A stretch of 64,000 nucleotides of DNA, taken from contig NZ_LGHK01000025.1 in assembly GCF_001908235.1 (NCBI RefSeq), positions 48,188 to 112,187 on the forward strand, written 5' to 3'. The position numbers were made by a program, and so were the translations under genes. This DNA is from Bradyrhizobium sp. NAS96.2. Its GTDB lineage: Bacteria > Pseudomonadota > Alphaproteobacteria > Rhizobiales > Xanthobacteraceae. Positions 27,727-36,475 of this stretch are shown piece by piece (position 1 is the first letter of the stretch; each line of letters opens with the position of its first letter). The notes under the pieces were generated by a model that saw nothing but the letters and a program-made list of their open reading frames with translations, made no database searches and was not told the origin of the DNA.

Positions 27727-28359
27727 ATGAGCGACACCAATCGAACGGCGTTGCTCGCGCTCCTCGTCACAAGCTACGACGATCTCAAACAACGTTTGAC
27801 GCGACGGACCGGGTCGGCAGATCTCGCCGACGAGGCCTTGCAGGATACGTTTCTGCGCTTGAGCAAGGCGGACGGCATCGGTCCCGTTCGCGATCTGCCC
27901 GCATATCTGTTCCGCGTGGCGATGAGCGCCATCAGCAACCGGCGTGTTGCCGAACGACGCCGTCGGACGGTGCCGCAAGCGGATACGCTGTTCGACCTGC
28001 CGGACGACACTCCCGGCCCGGACCGGATCATCGAGGCGCGATCCGAGATCACCGCGCTCCGCCGCGCCATCCAGGAGTTACCGACGCGTCGCCGGGAGAT
28101 CTTCATGGCGATATGCGTTGAAGAAGTCCCGTTGCAACAAGTGGCCAAGCGGTTCGGCATCAGCGTGCGCACGGTCCAGGTCGAGATCAAGCAGGCGCTG
28201 GTGCATTGCGCAGTATGCATCGATCGGAATGCGCAGATGCCGCGGGTTGCGTTTCGGCGCCGAAATCCATTCACCGAGCGCGACCGCGCCGCGCTTCATC
28301 CCGCGAGCGATGGCGATACGGTGCTTGGCCGGCGATTGCCGTTGGGCGGCAGCAGGTGA
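27727..28359 (+). CDS. ECF-type RNA polymerase sigma factor
   Basis: 210 residues from ATG 27727; the frame opens 36 bases earlier, but the purine-rich ribosome site favours this start. Region 2 is ADLADEALQDTFLRLSKAD and DLPAYLFRVAMSAISNRRV; region 4 is ELPTRRREIFMAICVEEVP with the helix-turn-helix LQQVAKRFGISVRTVQVEI. The FecI-like sequence fits ECF sigmas controlled by an anti-sigma, yet no FecR-type anti-sigma or receptor gene is adjacent. A C-terminal tail of about 40 residues after region 4 is unusual. The stop is only 6 bases from gspE, so the sigma factor leads the gspE-M operon and may autoregulate it. In P. aeruginosa the PUMA3 ECF sigma VreI sits beside hxc genes. Confidence 0.85.
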   Translation: MSDTNRTALLALLVTSYDDLKQRLTRRTGSADLADEALQDTFLRLSKADGIGPVRDLPAYLFRVAMSAISNRRVAERRRRTVPQADTLFDLPDDTPGPDRIIEARSEITALRRAIQELPTRRREIFMAICVEEVPLQQVAKRFGISVRTVQVEIKQALVHCAVCIDRNAQMPRVAFRRRNPFTERDRAALHPASDGDTVLGRRLPLGGSR

Positions 28360-28365
28360 TGCACG

Positions 28366-30087
28366 ATGGCAAGGCTAGCGCGTGAAAGCAATGCGCCGGC
28401 GACACCAGCCGCCACGCCGATCGACTTCATGGCGTATCTCGCCGGCAAGGGCGCGTTGCGCGACAGCCAGAAAGATGACGGCGCCGGTCGTCCGCGTAAC
28501 GGCGACGGGTCGGCTGGCCATGTCGACTGGAGCGCCGTTACCAAGCTGACGCCGTCGGCGCTGGCCGACGAGCTGGCGAGCTTCTATCGCTGCGATCGGG
28601 TCCGTCGCGACGATCTGGTGGACGGACGCTTTGCCGGCAATGAGATGTCCGCGCGATTCCTCAGGGAGGAACGCCTCTTTCCTTACGAGGGCACGGCCGG
28701 GACGTTGCGTCTCGCGGTGGCCTCCCCGATCGACGACGAGACGTTGCGCGCGGTCGAGCTCATGCTGCGCCGGCCGGTTGCACTCGCGGCGGCGACCGCC
28801 GACGATCTTGAGGCCGCGCTGTCGCTGCGGCTCGAGCCGGATCAACCGGGCGATGCTCCGCAGGCCGGGACCGGCGCCGGCGAGGACGATCTCGACAATT
28901 TGCGCGATCTCGCGCGCGGTGCGCCGGTGGTGCGCGCGCTTGATGATCTGCTCCGCCTCGCCGTCGAGCAGCGCGCGACCGATCTGCACATCGAGCCGGC
29001 CGGCAACGCATTGCAGGCGCGCCTGCGCGTCGACGGCATGCTGAAGAACGTGCCGGCACCGCCGATGGCGATGGCCAAAGGCATCCTGTCGCGCCTCAAG
29101 ATCATGGCAGGCCTTAACATCACCGAGCGCCGACTGGCCCAGGATGGACGTGCACACATCCAGGTCGGCGGCAACGAGATCGACCTGCGCGTCGCCACCA
29201 TGCCGACGATGCACGGCGAATGCGCCGTCATTCGACTGTTGCGCAAGGGTGCCGGCCTGGTCTCGCTCGACCAGATCGGACTCAGCGCGCATCACGAAGC
29301 GGTCCTGCGCAAGGCGCTGCTCGCGCCCTACGGCATGGTCATCGTCACCGGCCCGACCGGTTCCGGCAAGACGACGACGCTGGCAGCATCGCTCGCCGTG
29401 ATCAACGAGCCCACCCGTAAGATCCTGACCATCGAGGACCCCGTCGAGTACCAGATACCTGGCATCACCCAGACGCAGGTGCATCCGGGCATCGGGCTCA
29501 CCTTCGCGTCGGCGCTGCGCTCCTTCATGCGGCTCGACCCCGACGTCATCATGGTTGGCGAGATGCGCGACTCCGAGACGGCCCATATCGGCGTCCACGC
29601 CGCGCTGACTGGCCATCTGGTGCTGACGACGCTGCACACCAACACCGCCGCCGGCGCCGTCACCCGCCTGATCGACATGGGAATCGAGAGCTTCCTGCTG
29701 GCGTCGTGCGCACGGGTGATCGTGGCACAGCGGCTGGTCCGGATCCTGTGCGACCACTGCAAGGAACGCCACACGCTGTCGGCGGCGGACATCGCGGCCG
29801 ACGAACGCTATGCCACACTCGGCATCGAGGCTGGCGAGGTGGTTTGCCGGCCCAAGGGCTGTGACTGGTGCGGCTCGACCGGATTCCGCGGTCGCAAGGG
29901 CGTGTTCGAGATCATGGAAATCGGCCCGGCGCTGCGTCGGTCGATCGGTCCGAAGACCGATGCCTCCGATCTTGAAGCCGTGGCCCGGCGCGCCGGCATG
30001 ACGTCAATGACGGAGGACGGTGTCGCAAAACTTCGTGCCGGGCAGACCACGCTCGACGAGATCTTCAGACTGACCATGAGCCTGTAG
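28366..30087 (+). CDS. gspE: Type II secretion ATPase GspE
   Basis: 573 residues. Cytoplasmic motor that drives pseudopilus assembly. The N-terminal domain (about 1-190) is followed by a RecA-like core: Walker [12 protein letters not shown] near residue 329, an Asp box around TIEDPVEYQIPGITQTQV, Walker B in DPDVIMVGEMRD near 391, and a His box HLVLTTLHTNTAAG. The zinc-binding tetracysteine of GspE is present as CDHC (about 462) and CDWC (about 502). All key residues look intact. It starts 6 bases after the sigma factor and ends 7 bases before gspF, with ribosome sites typical of one operon. Confidence 0.96.
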   Translation: MARLARESNAPATPAATPIDFMAYLAGKGALRDSQKDDGAGRPRNGDGSAGHVDWSAVTKLTPSALADELASFYRCDRVRRDDLVDGRFAGNEMSARFLREERLFPYEGTAGTLRLAVASPIDDETLRAVELMLRRPVALAAATADDLEAALSLRLEPDQPGDAPQAGTGAGEDDLDNLRDLARGAPVVRALDDLLRLAVEQRATDLHIEPAGNALQARLRVDGMLKNVPAPPMAMAKGILSRLKIMAGLNITERRLAQDGRAHIQVGGNEIDLRVATMPTMHGECAVIRLLRKGAGLVSLDQIGLSAHHEAVLRKALLAPYGMVIVTGPTGSGKTTTLAASLAVINEPTRKILTIEDPVEYQIPGITQTQVHPGIGLTFASALRSFMRLDPDVIMVGEMRDSETAHIGVHAALTGHLVLTTLHTNTAAGAVTRLIDMGIESFLLASCARVIVAQRLVRILCDHCKERHTLSAADIAADERYATLGIEAGEVVCRPKGCDWCGSTGFRGRKGVFEIMEIGPALRRSIGPKTDASDLEAVARRAGMTSMTEDGVAKLRAGQTTLDEIFRLTMSL

Positions 30088-30094
30088 GAAGGTC

Positions 30095-31300
30095 ATGCCG
30101 CACTACCGTTATCGCGCGTTGACCAAGGCCGGAGAGATCATTCTCGGCGACGTCGACGCGCCCTCGCGCGAGGAGGTGCTGCGACGGATCGAGTATCTCG
30201 GCCACCTCCCGGTGGAGGCCGAGATCGCCGGCCGCAGCGCGCTGCGCGCCGACATCTCAAGCGGCGGCCTGCCCCGGCAACGCGAACTGACCACGTTCCT
30301 CCGCCTGCTGGCGCTGCTGCTCCGCTCGGGACTGACGTTGGAAGCGGCGCTGCAGACCCTGGAGGAAGACACCAACAAGGCGGTGGCGCGCTTTGCCGGC
30401 GGACTGCGCTCCGCGGTCTCCGGCGGCGACGGCTTCGCCGAGGCGCTTGAGCGCCACAACCAGATCATCGAACAGATCTACATCGCGATGGTGCGCGCCG
30501 GCGAGGCGTCCGGCAAGCTGGAGGTGGTGCTGCGCGCGATCGTCGAGGACCGGACGCGGCGCGAGCAGCTGTCGCAACGGATCACGTCAGCGGTTCGCTA
30601 TCCGATGTTCCTGGTCGGGTCGGCGCTCGTCATCCTGTTCTTCTTCCTGCTCTATGTCGTGCCGCAATTCGAATCGGTCTTCACCGAGCTGCGCGGACGC
30701 CTCAATTCCGGCGCGGCCTTTGCGCTCACAATGTCTACCTGGCTGCGCGCCCATCTCAACACATTCCTTGGCGGCTGCGGCGCGGTGCTGCTGCTCGGTT
30801 GGCTGATCCTGCGCCAGCCGGCTGCGCGGGCCTCGCTGATGGCGCTGCTCGCGGCCATCCCCGGCGTGTCCGGCCCGATGCACGATCGCCGCACCGCCCG
30901 TTTCATCGGCACGCTCGGGCTGCTGGTCGAGAACGGCGTCGCATTGCCGACCGCGCTGAAGATCCTGCGCGACATCATGACCGAGCCCCGCTACGCCGCG
31001 GCAGTCGAGCAGGTACATGAGCAGGTGCGCAACGGGCGCCGTTTCATCGAGGCACTGTCCGAGAGCGATCTGGTGCCGCCGCTCGCAATCCGCATGCTCA
31101 GGGTCGGTGACGAGACCGGAGACCTGTCGGCAATCGCGCAGCACGCCGCTGATCTCTACGAGCAGCGCCTCGCCATTGGCCTCGACCGGCTGATGGGTGC
31201 GATCGGACCCATCACCATCATCGCGGTCAGCATCGGCATCGGAACGCTGGTGGTGTCGATCATGAGTGCGCTGCTCAGCATCACCGAGCTTGCGATGTAG
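30095..31300 (+). CDS. gspF: Type II secretion inner-membrane platform protein GspF
   Basis: 401 residues, the usual length. The N-terminal YRALTKAGEIILGDVDAPSR opening is typical. Two related cytoplasmic helical domains (LTTFLRLLALLLRSGLTLEA and ARFIGTLGLLVENGVALPTA) are each followed by membrane segments; three hydrophobic stretches are visible near 170-195, 220-245 and 370-395. It couples GspE and GspL to the pseudopilus. GGAAGG precedes the ATG by 3 bases, and gspH follows after 9 bases. Confidence 0.96.
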   Translation: MPHYRYRALTKAGEIILGDVDAPSREEVLRRIEYLGHLPVEAEIAGRSALRADISSGGLPRQRELTTFLRLLALLLRSGLTLEAALQTLEEDTNKAVARFAGGLRSAVSGGDGFAEALERHNQIIEQIYIAMVRAGEASGKLEVVLRAIVEDRTRREQLSQRITSAVRYPMFLVGSALVILFFFLLYVVPQFESVFTELRGRLNSGAAFALTMSTWLRAHLNTFLGGCGAVLLLGWLILRQPAARASLMALLAAIPGVSGPMHDRRTARFIGTLGLLVENGVALPTALKILRDIMTEPRYAAAVEQVHEQVRNGRRFIEALSESDLVPPLAIRMLRVGDETGDLSAIAQHAADLYEQRLAIGLDRLMGAIGPITIIAVSIGIGTLVVSIMSALLSITELAM

Positions 31301-31309
31301 GGATGGCCG

Positions 31310-31759
31310 ATGACACGCGCGACAACCAGCGGTTCGACGGCGGGCTCCACCCTGATCGAGATGATGGCGGTGATGCTGATCATCGCGATGCTGGCATCGC
31401 TGGTGGTGACGACGGTTCCCGGCACCGGGCGCGGCAGCCTGAAGGCGTTGACGCTGCAGACCGCAGCCCTGCTCCGACGCGAGCGACTTGCGGCTATTCT
31501 CATCGGCCAAAGCCGCAGCGTGTCGCTCGACGGGAATGCGCGGACGATCGTCGCACAGGCTGGCACGATCGCGATCCCTCGCGACGTCCGGGTCGACGTG
31601 ACCGGCGTCAACGAGCTCTGGTCGGGACGGCAGGCGGTCGTGCGGTTCGAGCCGGACGGCGCTTCGACCGGCTCGGTAGTGAAGCTCTCCTGGGAGAATG
31701 TGCGCTATGAGGTGGACGTCAACTGGTACAATGGCCGTGTTGCGGTCGACCTGCCCTGA
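31310..31759 (+). CDS. gspH: Minor pseudopilin GspH
   Basis: 149 residues. The prepilin site reads TAG/STLIEMMAVMLIIAML: Glu5 and the hydrophobic helix are kept, but position +1 is Ser rather than the usual methylated Phe. The body (LKALTLQTAALLRRERLAAI, IPRDVRVDVTGV, VVKLSWENVRYEVDVN) fits the GspH/FimT fold, and the position between gspF and gspI supports it. It belongs to the pseudopilus tip complex or links it to the GspG shaft. The 3' end overlaps gspI. Confidence 0.88.
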   Translation: MTRATTSGSTAGSTLIEMMAVMLIIAMLASLVVTTVPGTGRGSLKALTLQTAALLRRERLAAILIGQSRSVSLDGNARTIVAQAGTIAIPRDVRVDVTGVNELWSGRQAVVRFEPDGASTGSVVKLSWENVRYEVDVNWYNGRVAVDLP

Positions 31760-32198
31760 ACCTCGCGCGGCTGAGGCAGGCTTCACCTTGATCGAGGCGC
31801 TGGTGGCATTGGCGCTGCTCCTGGCGTTTGTGTCGGTGCTTGGCCCGCACCTGTTTTACGCCCGCCGGATCGCGGACAAGATCGACGGCCGTATTGCGGC
31901 ACAGGTCTTGTTGCGCACGATCCTCGATTCGCCGGTCGACCGTTCGATCCTCACAAATGGAACACGCGACGGTGAGACTGCCGGTCTGCGCTGGTCCGTT
32001 ACATCGGAGCCGATGTTCGTCGACGCCATGGTCGCGCGGCGGGACACGCCGGCCGCAGCCGCGCCGGACAAGAAGGAGGGGCAAGCGACCAAGCGTCCGA
32101 ACTGGATCGCATATCATCTCGTTGCGACGGTGTCGTGGGCGCCCGGACAGATGGTCAGCGCGGATACGCTGCGGCTCGGATTGGGAGCCGACGAATGA
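31731..32198 (+). CDS. gspI: Minor pseudopilin GspI
   Basis: 155 residues from ATG 31731, which overlaps gspH by 29 bases. The frame is open from 31698, but that would give a long leader. The prepilin site is AEAG/FTLIEALVALALLLAF with Glu5. The remaining part is short with a WSVTSEPMFVDAMV strand and a charged Ala/Lys insert near 105-115. GspI pairs with GspJ and GspK in the tip complex. Its stop overlaps the gspJ start as ATGA (32195). Confidence 0.9.
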   Translation: MAVLRSTCPEPRAAEAGFTLIEALVALALLLAFVSVLGPHLFYARRIADKIDGRIAAQVLLRTILDSPVDRSILTNGTRDGETAGLRWSVTSEPMFVDAMVARRDTPAAAAPDKKEGQATKRPNWIAYHLVATVSWAPGQMVSADTLRLGLGADE

Positions 32199-32929
32199 GC
32201 GCAGCCCTTCGCCCGGGGCGCCATGCGGCGCGCGGCTTCACGCTGATCGAGGTGCTTGCCGCGCTCGCGATCGGGTCGGCGGTGATTGCCGCAACCGCGG
32301 TGCTGATCAACAACGTCGCGCTGAATTTCGACCGCAGGACAGGATTGGTGGGAAAGACCGATCAGTTGCTGCTCGCGGTCGACCGCCTTGCCGCGGACAT
32401 CGGGTCCGCCCGGCAGGTGAAGCAAGGTGACGGCGCGGACGCGGCAGCCGCCTTCAATGGCGATGCGAACCAGATGACGTTCGTCACCGGAAGCAGCGCG
32501 GGTGGCGGCCGGGGCGAGGAAGTGGTCAGCCTGCAAGTCGAGGAGACCGATGGCGTCAATCATCTGGTCCGGCGCCGTGCTCGATGGCAAGGGCAACGCA
32601 CGCCGTTCGCGGGCGTCGCGCTGCAGGATCCCGTTCGTCTGATCGAGGGCCAGGTCAACATCGCGTTTGCGTTTGGAAGTTCAGGCCCGGACGGGACCTT
32701 GTCCTGGAGCGCGACATGGATCGGGCAGCCGCTGCTGCCAGGGCTGGTGCGGCTGACCGTTCGCGACCGCGCCAGCGGTGCCGATCTCTTGCCTGGCGTT
32801 CAGTTCGCGCTGCGCGCCGACGCGCCGATGGGCTGCGCCCAGCCCGGAGCCAACGCCGAGTGCGTCGCCGGGAAGTCCGCATCGAAGGAGCCGCCGGCCA
32901 AGGACCCGCCGCCGGGAGCACGCCGATGA
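32195..32929 (+). CDS. gspJ: Minor pseudopilin GspJ
   Basis: 244 residues from ATG 32195, preferred over an upstream in-frame ATG (32135) because of the ATGA overlap with gspI. The prepilin site is AARG/FTLIEVLAALAIGSAV. The body contains LLLAVDRLAADIGSARQV and the strand VVSLQVEETDGVNHLVRR, as expected for GspJ. A Pro/Lys-rich tail ends the protein. Another ATGA overlap leads into gspK at 32926. Confidence 0.92.
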   Translation: MSAALRPGRHAARGFTLIEVLAALAIGSAVIAATAVLINNVALNFDRRTGLVGKTDQLLLAVDRLAADIGSARQVKQGDGADAAAAFNGDANQMTFVTGSSAGGGRGEEVVSLQVEETDGVNHLVRRRARWQGQRTPFAGVALQDPVRLIEGQVNIAFAFGSSGPDGTLSWSATWIGQPLLPGLVRLTVRDRASGADLLPGVQFALRADAPMGCAQPGANAECVAGKSASKEPPAKDPPPGARR

Positions 32930-33863
32930 ACAGGCTTCACACCCAACGCGGCATGGTTCTGCTCGCCGTGCTATGGGCGATCGCACTGTGCGCCGCGCTC
33001 GCCATGGCCACCTCGACGAGTTTCGCAGTCTCGCCGGCATCGTCCGGATCGATCGCGAACGCGTGCAGGCCGACGGACTCCTGAGCGCAGGGCTCGAAGC
33101 CGCCGCCGGCATCGTTGCGGCGTTGCGCGACGCCCCGCTCGCCGAGCGCAGCACCACACTGACATTCGCGGCCGGATCGGTTCGGCTGACCGTCAGCGAT
33201 GAGGGCGGCCGCATCGACATCGGAAGAGCCCCGGTCGAACTGCTCGCATCACTGCTGCGCTCGGTCGGTGCCGAGGATGACGATGCCGGCATCGTGGCGC
33301 AACGGATCGTCGCGTTGCGCGATGCCGCGGGGCAAGCGCGACCGAACGATGCGCAACCGCGATCGAACAATGCAGCGAAGCCATCGGCGCCGGATACACC
33401 GGACCAGCCCGCGCCCGCCGCCGCACCGTTCACCGACGTCGGGCAGATCGCTGATATTCCCGGCATGCAGCCGCAATGGATGGCTGCGATGGCACCCCTG
33501 ATCACCGTGTTCGGCAGCGACGGCGTCAATCCGCTCACCGCGCCGGTCGCGGTGCTGCGGGCCCTGCCGTCGTTCGATGCGGAGCGCCTCGACGCCTTCC
33601 TCGACATGCGGAGCTCTCCGTTCGCCGATCCTGAGCGGCTCGCCTTCCTGCTTGGGCCGGCGCAGAAATATCTCAAGGCGCAGCAGACGCATGTGATCGC
33701 GGTGAACCTCGTCGCGGGCACGACCGGCGGATACACCGCCGCGGCCAGGGCATTCATCGTGCTGCTCCCCGACGACAAGCAACCGTACCGCGTTCTGGCC
33801 TGGACACCGGTATCGCGGTTCGCAACGACAGGCGTCGTCGCAGCGCTGGAGGCGCGCCGATGA
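32926..33863 (+). pseudogene. gspK: Pseudopilin tip protein GspK, disrupted by a one-base frameshift
   Basis: ATG 32926 overlaps the gspJ stop. The N-terminal part, TQRG/MVLLAVLWAIALCAAL, is the GspK prepilin leader and helix, but this frame stops at 33084 after about 52 codons. From about 33024 the neighbouring frame continues with FRSLAGIVRIDRERVQADG and runs to 33863 with GspK features: LRLTVSDEGGRIDIGRAP-type strand, a SAM-like domain (VGQIADIPGMQPQ, LRALPSFDAERLDAFLDM). Adding one C in TTTCGCAGT restores a single protein of about 312 residues. No XXXYYYZ slippery site is present, so programmed slippage is unlikely. Either the gene is broken or a base is missing from the sequence. Confidence 0.88.
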
Positions 33864-34909
33864 ACATCGACGTGATCATGCGGCGCTGGATCGACATCCT
33901 CGTCCGGCTCTGGCTTGGCTGGCAGGAGCGGCGTCGCGCCAGGCATTGGTTGAAGGTGACCAGGGTCGGCAGCGAATGGGTTCTTGAAGACGCGAAGACA
34001 TCGACACGATCGACATTCGCGGCGGGGACCGCGGGTGTCGGGCTGCCGGACGAGATCGTTCGCGCCGCGCAGAAATCCTTCGTCATTCTCGAGCTTCCTG
34101 CCTCCGATATCGTTTCGCGCGCGATGACTGTCCCGGCACAGGCGCGCGATCTGCTGGCGGGCATCGTGCGCAATCAGATCGAGCGGCTGTTTCCTTGGCG
34201 GGCGAGCCAGGCCGCCTATGGCTTCAGGGTCGCCGCCGGAGCGGATGCAAATATCCTCAATGTGCAGGTCCTCGCCACCTCGCGCGCGACGCTCGACGAG
34301 GCGTGCGGCGAGCTCCGCGCGCTGGGGCTGCGGGTCGACCGCGTCGTCGCCGGCAAGGGCCGCGATGACGGAGCGATCACGCTGTGGTCCCGTCTCGCCG
34401 ATGCGACCGACAGCAATCTCGCGCGGACACGCCGAATGGCCGCCGGCCTGATGGTCGGAACGGTCTGTCTGACACTGGCCGTCAATGTCTGGGCTTTCAT
34501 GGCCGCGGCATCCGCAGACGGCGAGAACGACGAGGTCGGATCGCGCCTTGCAACACTGCAGCGCCAGATCATGGGCAATTCGTCGAAAGAGGCGATCGCC
34601 GCGCTCGCGCCGGCCGAACGGGCGCGCGCCCTGAAGGAAACGTCGCCGGTTGCCGTGGTCGTCGTCGAGGCGCTGTCCCGCGCCCTCCCCGATACGTCCC
34701 ATCTCACCGAGCTGAACATGGACGGCGCGACGCTGCGCATCACAGGCCTCGCCGGCGACGCGCCGGCGCTGATCGCGCCGCTCGAACGTTCCGGACATTT
34801 CAAGGATGTGCATTTCTTTGCCCCGACGACGCGCAACGCCGATGGCGGCCGCTTCGTGTTCCACATCGAGGCCCGCGTCGAGCCGCATATCCGGATCGAG
34901 GGAGAGTGA
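33860..34909 (+). CDS. gspL: Type II secretion protein GspL
   Basis: 349 residues, ATGA overlap with the gspK frame. The N-terminal cytoplasmic half (FVILELPASDIVSRAMTVP, LAGIVRNQIERLFPW) resembles the actin-like domain of GspL/PilM-N, the part that binds GspE. One membrane segment lies near 195-215 (MAAGLMVGTVCLTLAVNVWA), followed by a periplasmic ferredoxin-like domain (VVVVEALSRALPDTSHLTEL ... LRITGLAGDAPALIAPL). It is an inner-membrane platform component that works with GspM. Confidence 0.88.
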   Translation: MNIDVIMRRWIDILVRLWLGWQERRRARHWLKVTRVGSEWVLEDAKTSTRSTFAAGTAGVGLPDEIVRAAQKSFVILELPASDIVSRAMTVPAQARDLLAGIVRNQIERLFPWRASQAAYGFRVAAGADANILNVQVLATSRATLDEACGELRALGLRVDRVVAGKGRDDGAITLWSRLADATDSNLARTRRMAAGLMVGTVCLTLAVNVWAFMAAASADGENDEVGSRLATLQRQIMGNSSKEAIAALAPAERARALKETSPVAVVVVEALSRALPDTSHLTELNMDGATLRITGLAGDAPALIAPLERSGHFKDVHFFAPTTRNADGGRFVFHIEARVEPHIRIEGE

Positions 34910-34912
34910 ATC

Positions 34913-35485
34913 GTGCTGAAGGCGAAGCTCAACTTTGATATCGACCTCAACCGCGAGCAAATCTTCGCAGTCGGCGGCTTCTGCGCGCTGCTGATGATCT
35001 GCGCAATTGCGATCGCGGTCGCGCTGCAGGCACGTTCCAATGCCCTGCAACACCTCGCCGAACAGCACGACGAACTCGCAGCGCTCGAGGCGCGTTCGCG
35101 GCCGGCCGCCAACAAGCGTGCGCAGACCCAACGTCTCGCGGCGCCGGCGACGGCTTTCTTGGATGCGCCGACCAGCGGCCTCGCCACCGCGCAGTTGCAG
35201 GCCTATCTGTCCGAACTGGTGACCAGTCAGCACGCGGTGCTGGTCTCGTCGGGGGTTCCCGCCGACCGCGACGAGAAGAACGACGCCATCAGGCTCCAGA
35301 TCTCCCTGAATGCCTCGCTCGCGGCATTGCAGACATTGCTCTACCGGCTCGAGAGCGGCGCGCCCTATGTGTTCGTCGACGCACTGCTGGTGCAGCCGGG
35401 GGGATCCGCCGAGCGCAGCGCCGGCGATCCGGTCTTGAAGGTCAACCTGACGGTGCACGCGTTCTGGCGCCGCAGGACGGCTTGA
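34913..35485 (+). CDS. gspM: Type II secretion protein GspM
   Basis: 190 residues from GTG 34913, three bases after the gspL stop, with GGGAGAG upstream. A single membrane segment near residues 20-40 (FCALLMICAIAIAVALQA) is followed by a coiled-coil-like stretch (LQHLAEQHDELAALEAR) and a periplasmic ferredoxin-like domain (LQISLNASLAALQTLLYRLE ... VFVDALLVQP). This is the GspM/PilO architecture. It is the last gsp gene of the operon and is convergent with the epimerase. Confidence 0.9.
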   Translation: MLKAKLNFDIDLNREQIFAVGGFCALLMICAIAIAVALQARSNALQHLAEQHDELAALEARSRPAANKRAQTQRLAAPATAFLDAPTSGLATAQLQAYLSELVTSQHAVLVSSGVPADRDEKNDAIRLQISLNASLAALQTLLYRLESGAPYVFVDALLVQPGGSAERSAGDPVLKVNLTVHAFWRRRTA

Positions 35486-35541
35486 TCGTCCGCATCGGCG
35501 CACGGGCGGCCAACTCAAGGGACGCTATCCAGCCGCAGCTT

Positions 35542-36474
35542 TCAACTGGCCGCGGAAGTAACCGATCGTTCGCTCGAGGCGCCGCGGCTGAGATCAATCG
35601 TTGGCTCCCAGCCAAGCACCGCGCGCGCCAGCGAAATGTCCGGCTGCCTCTGACGGGGGTCGTCGGACGGCAGCGGCGCGAACACCAGTCTGCTTCTTGA
35701 TCCGGTCATGGCAATGACCTGCTCGGCCAGTTCGCGGATGGTGAACTCTCTGGGATTGCCGATGTTGATCGGGCCGGTGAAATCGCTCGGCGTGTTCATG
35801 GTCCGGATCATCGCCTCGATCAGATCGTCGACGTAGCAGAAGCTGCGGGTCTGGCGGCCATCTCCGTAGATGGTGATGTCGTTGCCGCTGAGCGCCTGGA
35901 CGATGAAGTTCGACACCACGCGACCATCATTGGGGTGCATGCGCGGGCCATAGGTGTTGAATATCCGCACAACCTTGATCCGCAGGCCGTGCTGGCGCCA
36001 ATAGTCGAAGAACAACGTCTCGGCGCAGCGCTTGCCTTCGTCATAACAGGAACGCAATCCGATCGGATTGACGTGTCCCCAATAGGATTCCACCTGCGGA
36101 TGGATCTCCGGATCGCCATAGACCTCCGAGGTCGAGGCCTGCAAGATCTTCGCCTTCACGCGCTTGGCGAGGCCGAGCATGTTGATGGCGCCGTGGACGC
36201 TGGTCTTGGTCGTCTGCACCGGATCGAACTGGTAGTGAATCGGCGAAGCCGGACACGCCAGATTGTAGATCTGGTCCACCTCGACGTAGAGCGGGAACGT
36301 GACGTCGTGGCGCATGACTTCGAACCGGGGATTGCCTATCAGATGCGCGATATTGCCCCGGCTGCCGGTGAAGTAATTGTCGACGCAGAGCACGTCATGG
36401 CCCTGCTCGACAAGCCGCTCGCACAGATGTGAGCCAAGAAATCCGGCTCCGCCGGTCACCAGCACCTTTGCCAC
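35542..36474 (-). CDS. UDP-glucuronate decarboxylase-like NAD-dependent epimerase/dehydratase, C-terminus frameshifted
   Basis: 310 residues from GTG 36474, which has AGAGAGAG upstream; an earlier ATG in frame lies inside the next gene. Extended SDR fold: NAD site [11 protein letters not shown] at the N-terminus, [20 protein letters not shown] containing the Tyr-x-x-x-Lys pair, and [20 protein letters not shown], all typical of UDP-xylose synthase (UXS). It would make UDP-xylose from UDP-glucuronate in the cytoplasm. The last 17 residues do not fit the family. In the next frame, from about 35580, the sequence reads [19 protein letters not shown] and stops at 35525, the normal UXS end. So a one- or two-base indel altered only the tail. 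A sugar-nucleotide supply role for local glycosyltransferases is inference. Confidence 0.85.
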   Translation of the reverse strand: MAKVLVTGGAGFLGSHLCERLVEQGHDVLCVDNYFTGSRGNIAHLIGNPRFEVMRHDVTFPLYVEVDQIYNLACPASPIHYQFDPVQTTKTSVHGAINMLGLAKRVKAKILQASTSEVYGDPEIHPQVESYWGHVNPIGLRSCYDEGKRCAETLFFDYWRQHGLRIKVVRIFNTYGPRMHPNDGRVVSNFIVQALSGNDITIYGDGRQTRSFCYVDDLIEAMIRTMNTPSDFTGPINIGNPREFTIRELAEQVIAMTGSRSRLVFAPLPSDDPRQRQPDISLARAVLGWEPTIDLSRGASSERSVTSAAS

Positions 36475-36475
36475 G

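Noticed and set aside
33015..33030. Programmed -1 frameshift in gspK
   Set aside because: No XXXYYYZ slippery heptamer and no clear downstream hairpin; a plain one-base deletion is simpler.
32681..35518. 945-codon minus-strand frame opposite gspJ-M
   Set aside because: Shadow of the gsp genes; no family resemblance and low-complexity segments.
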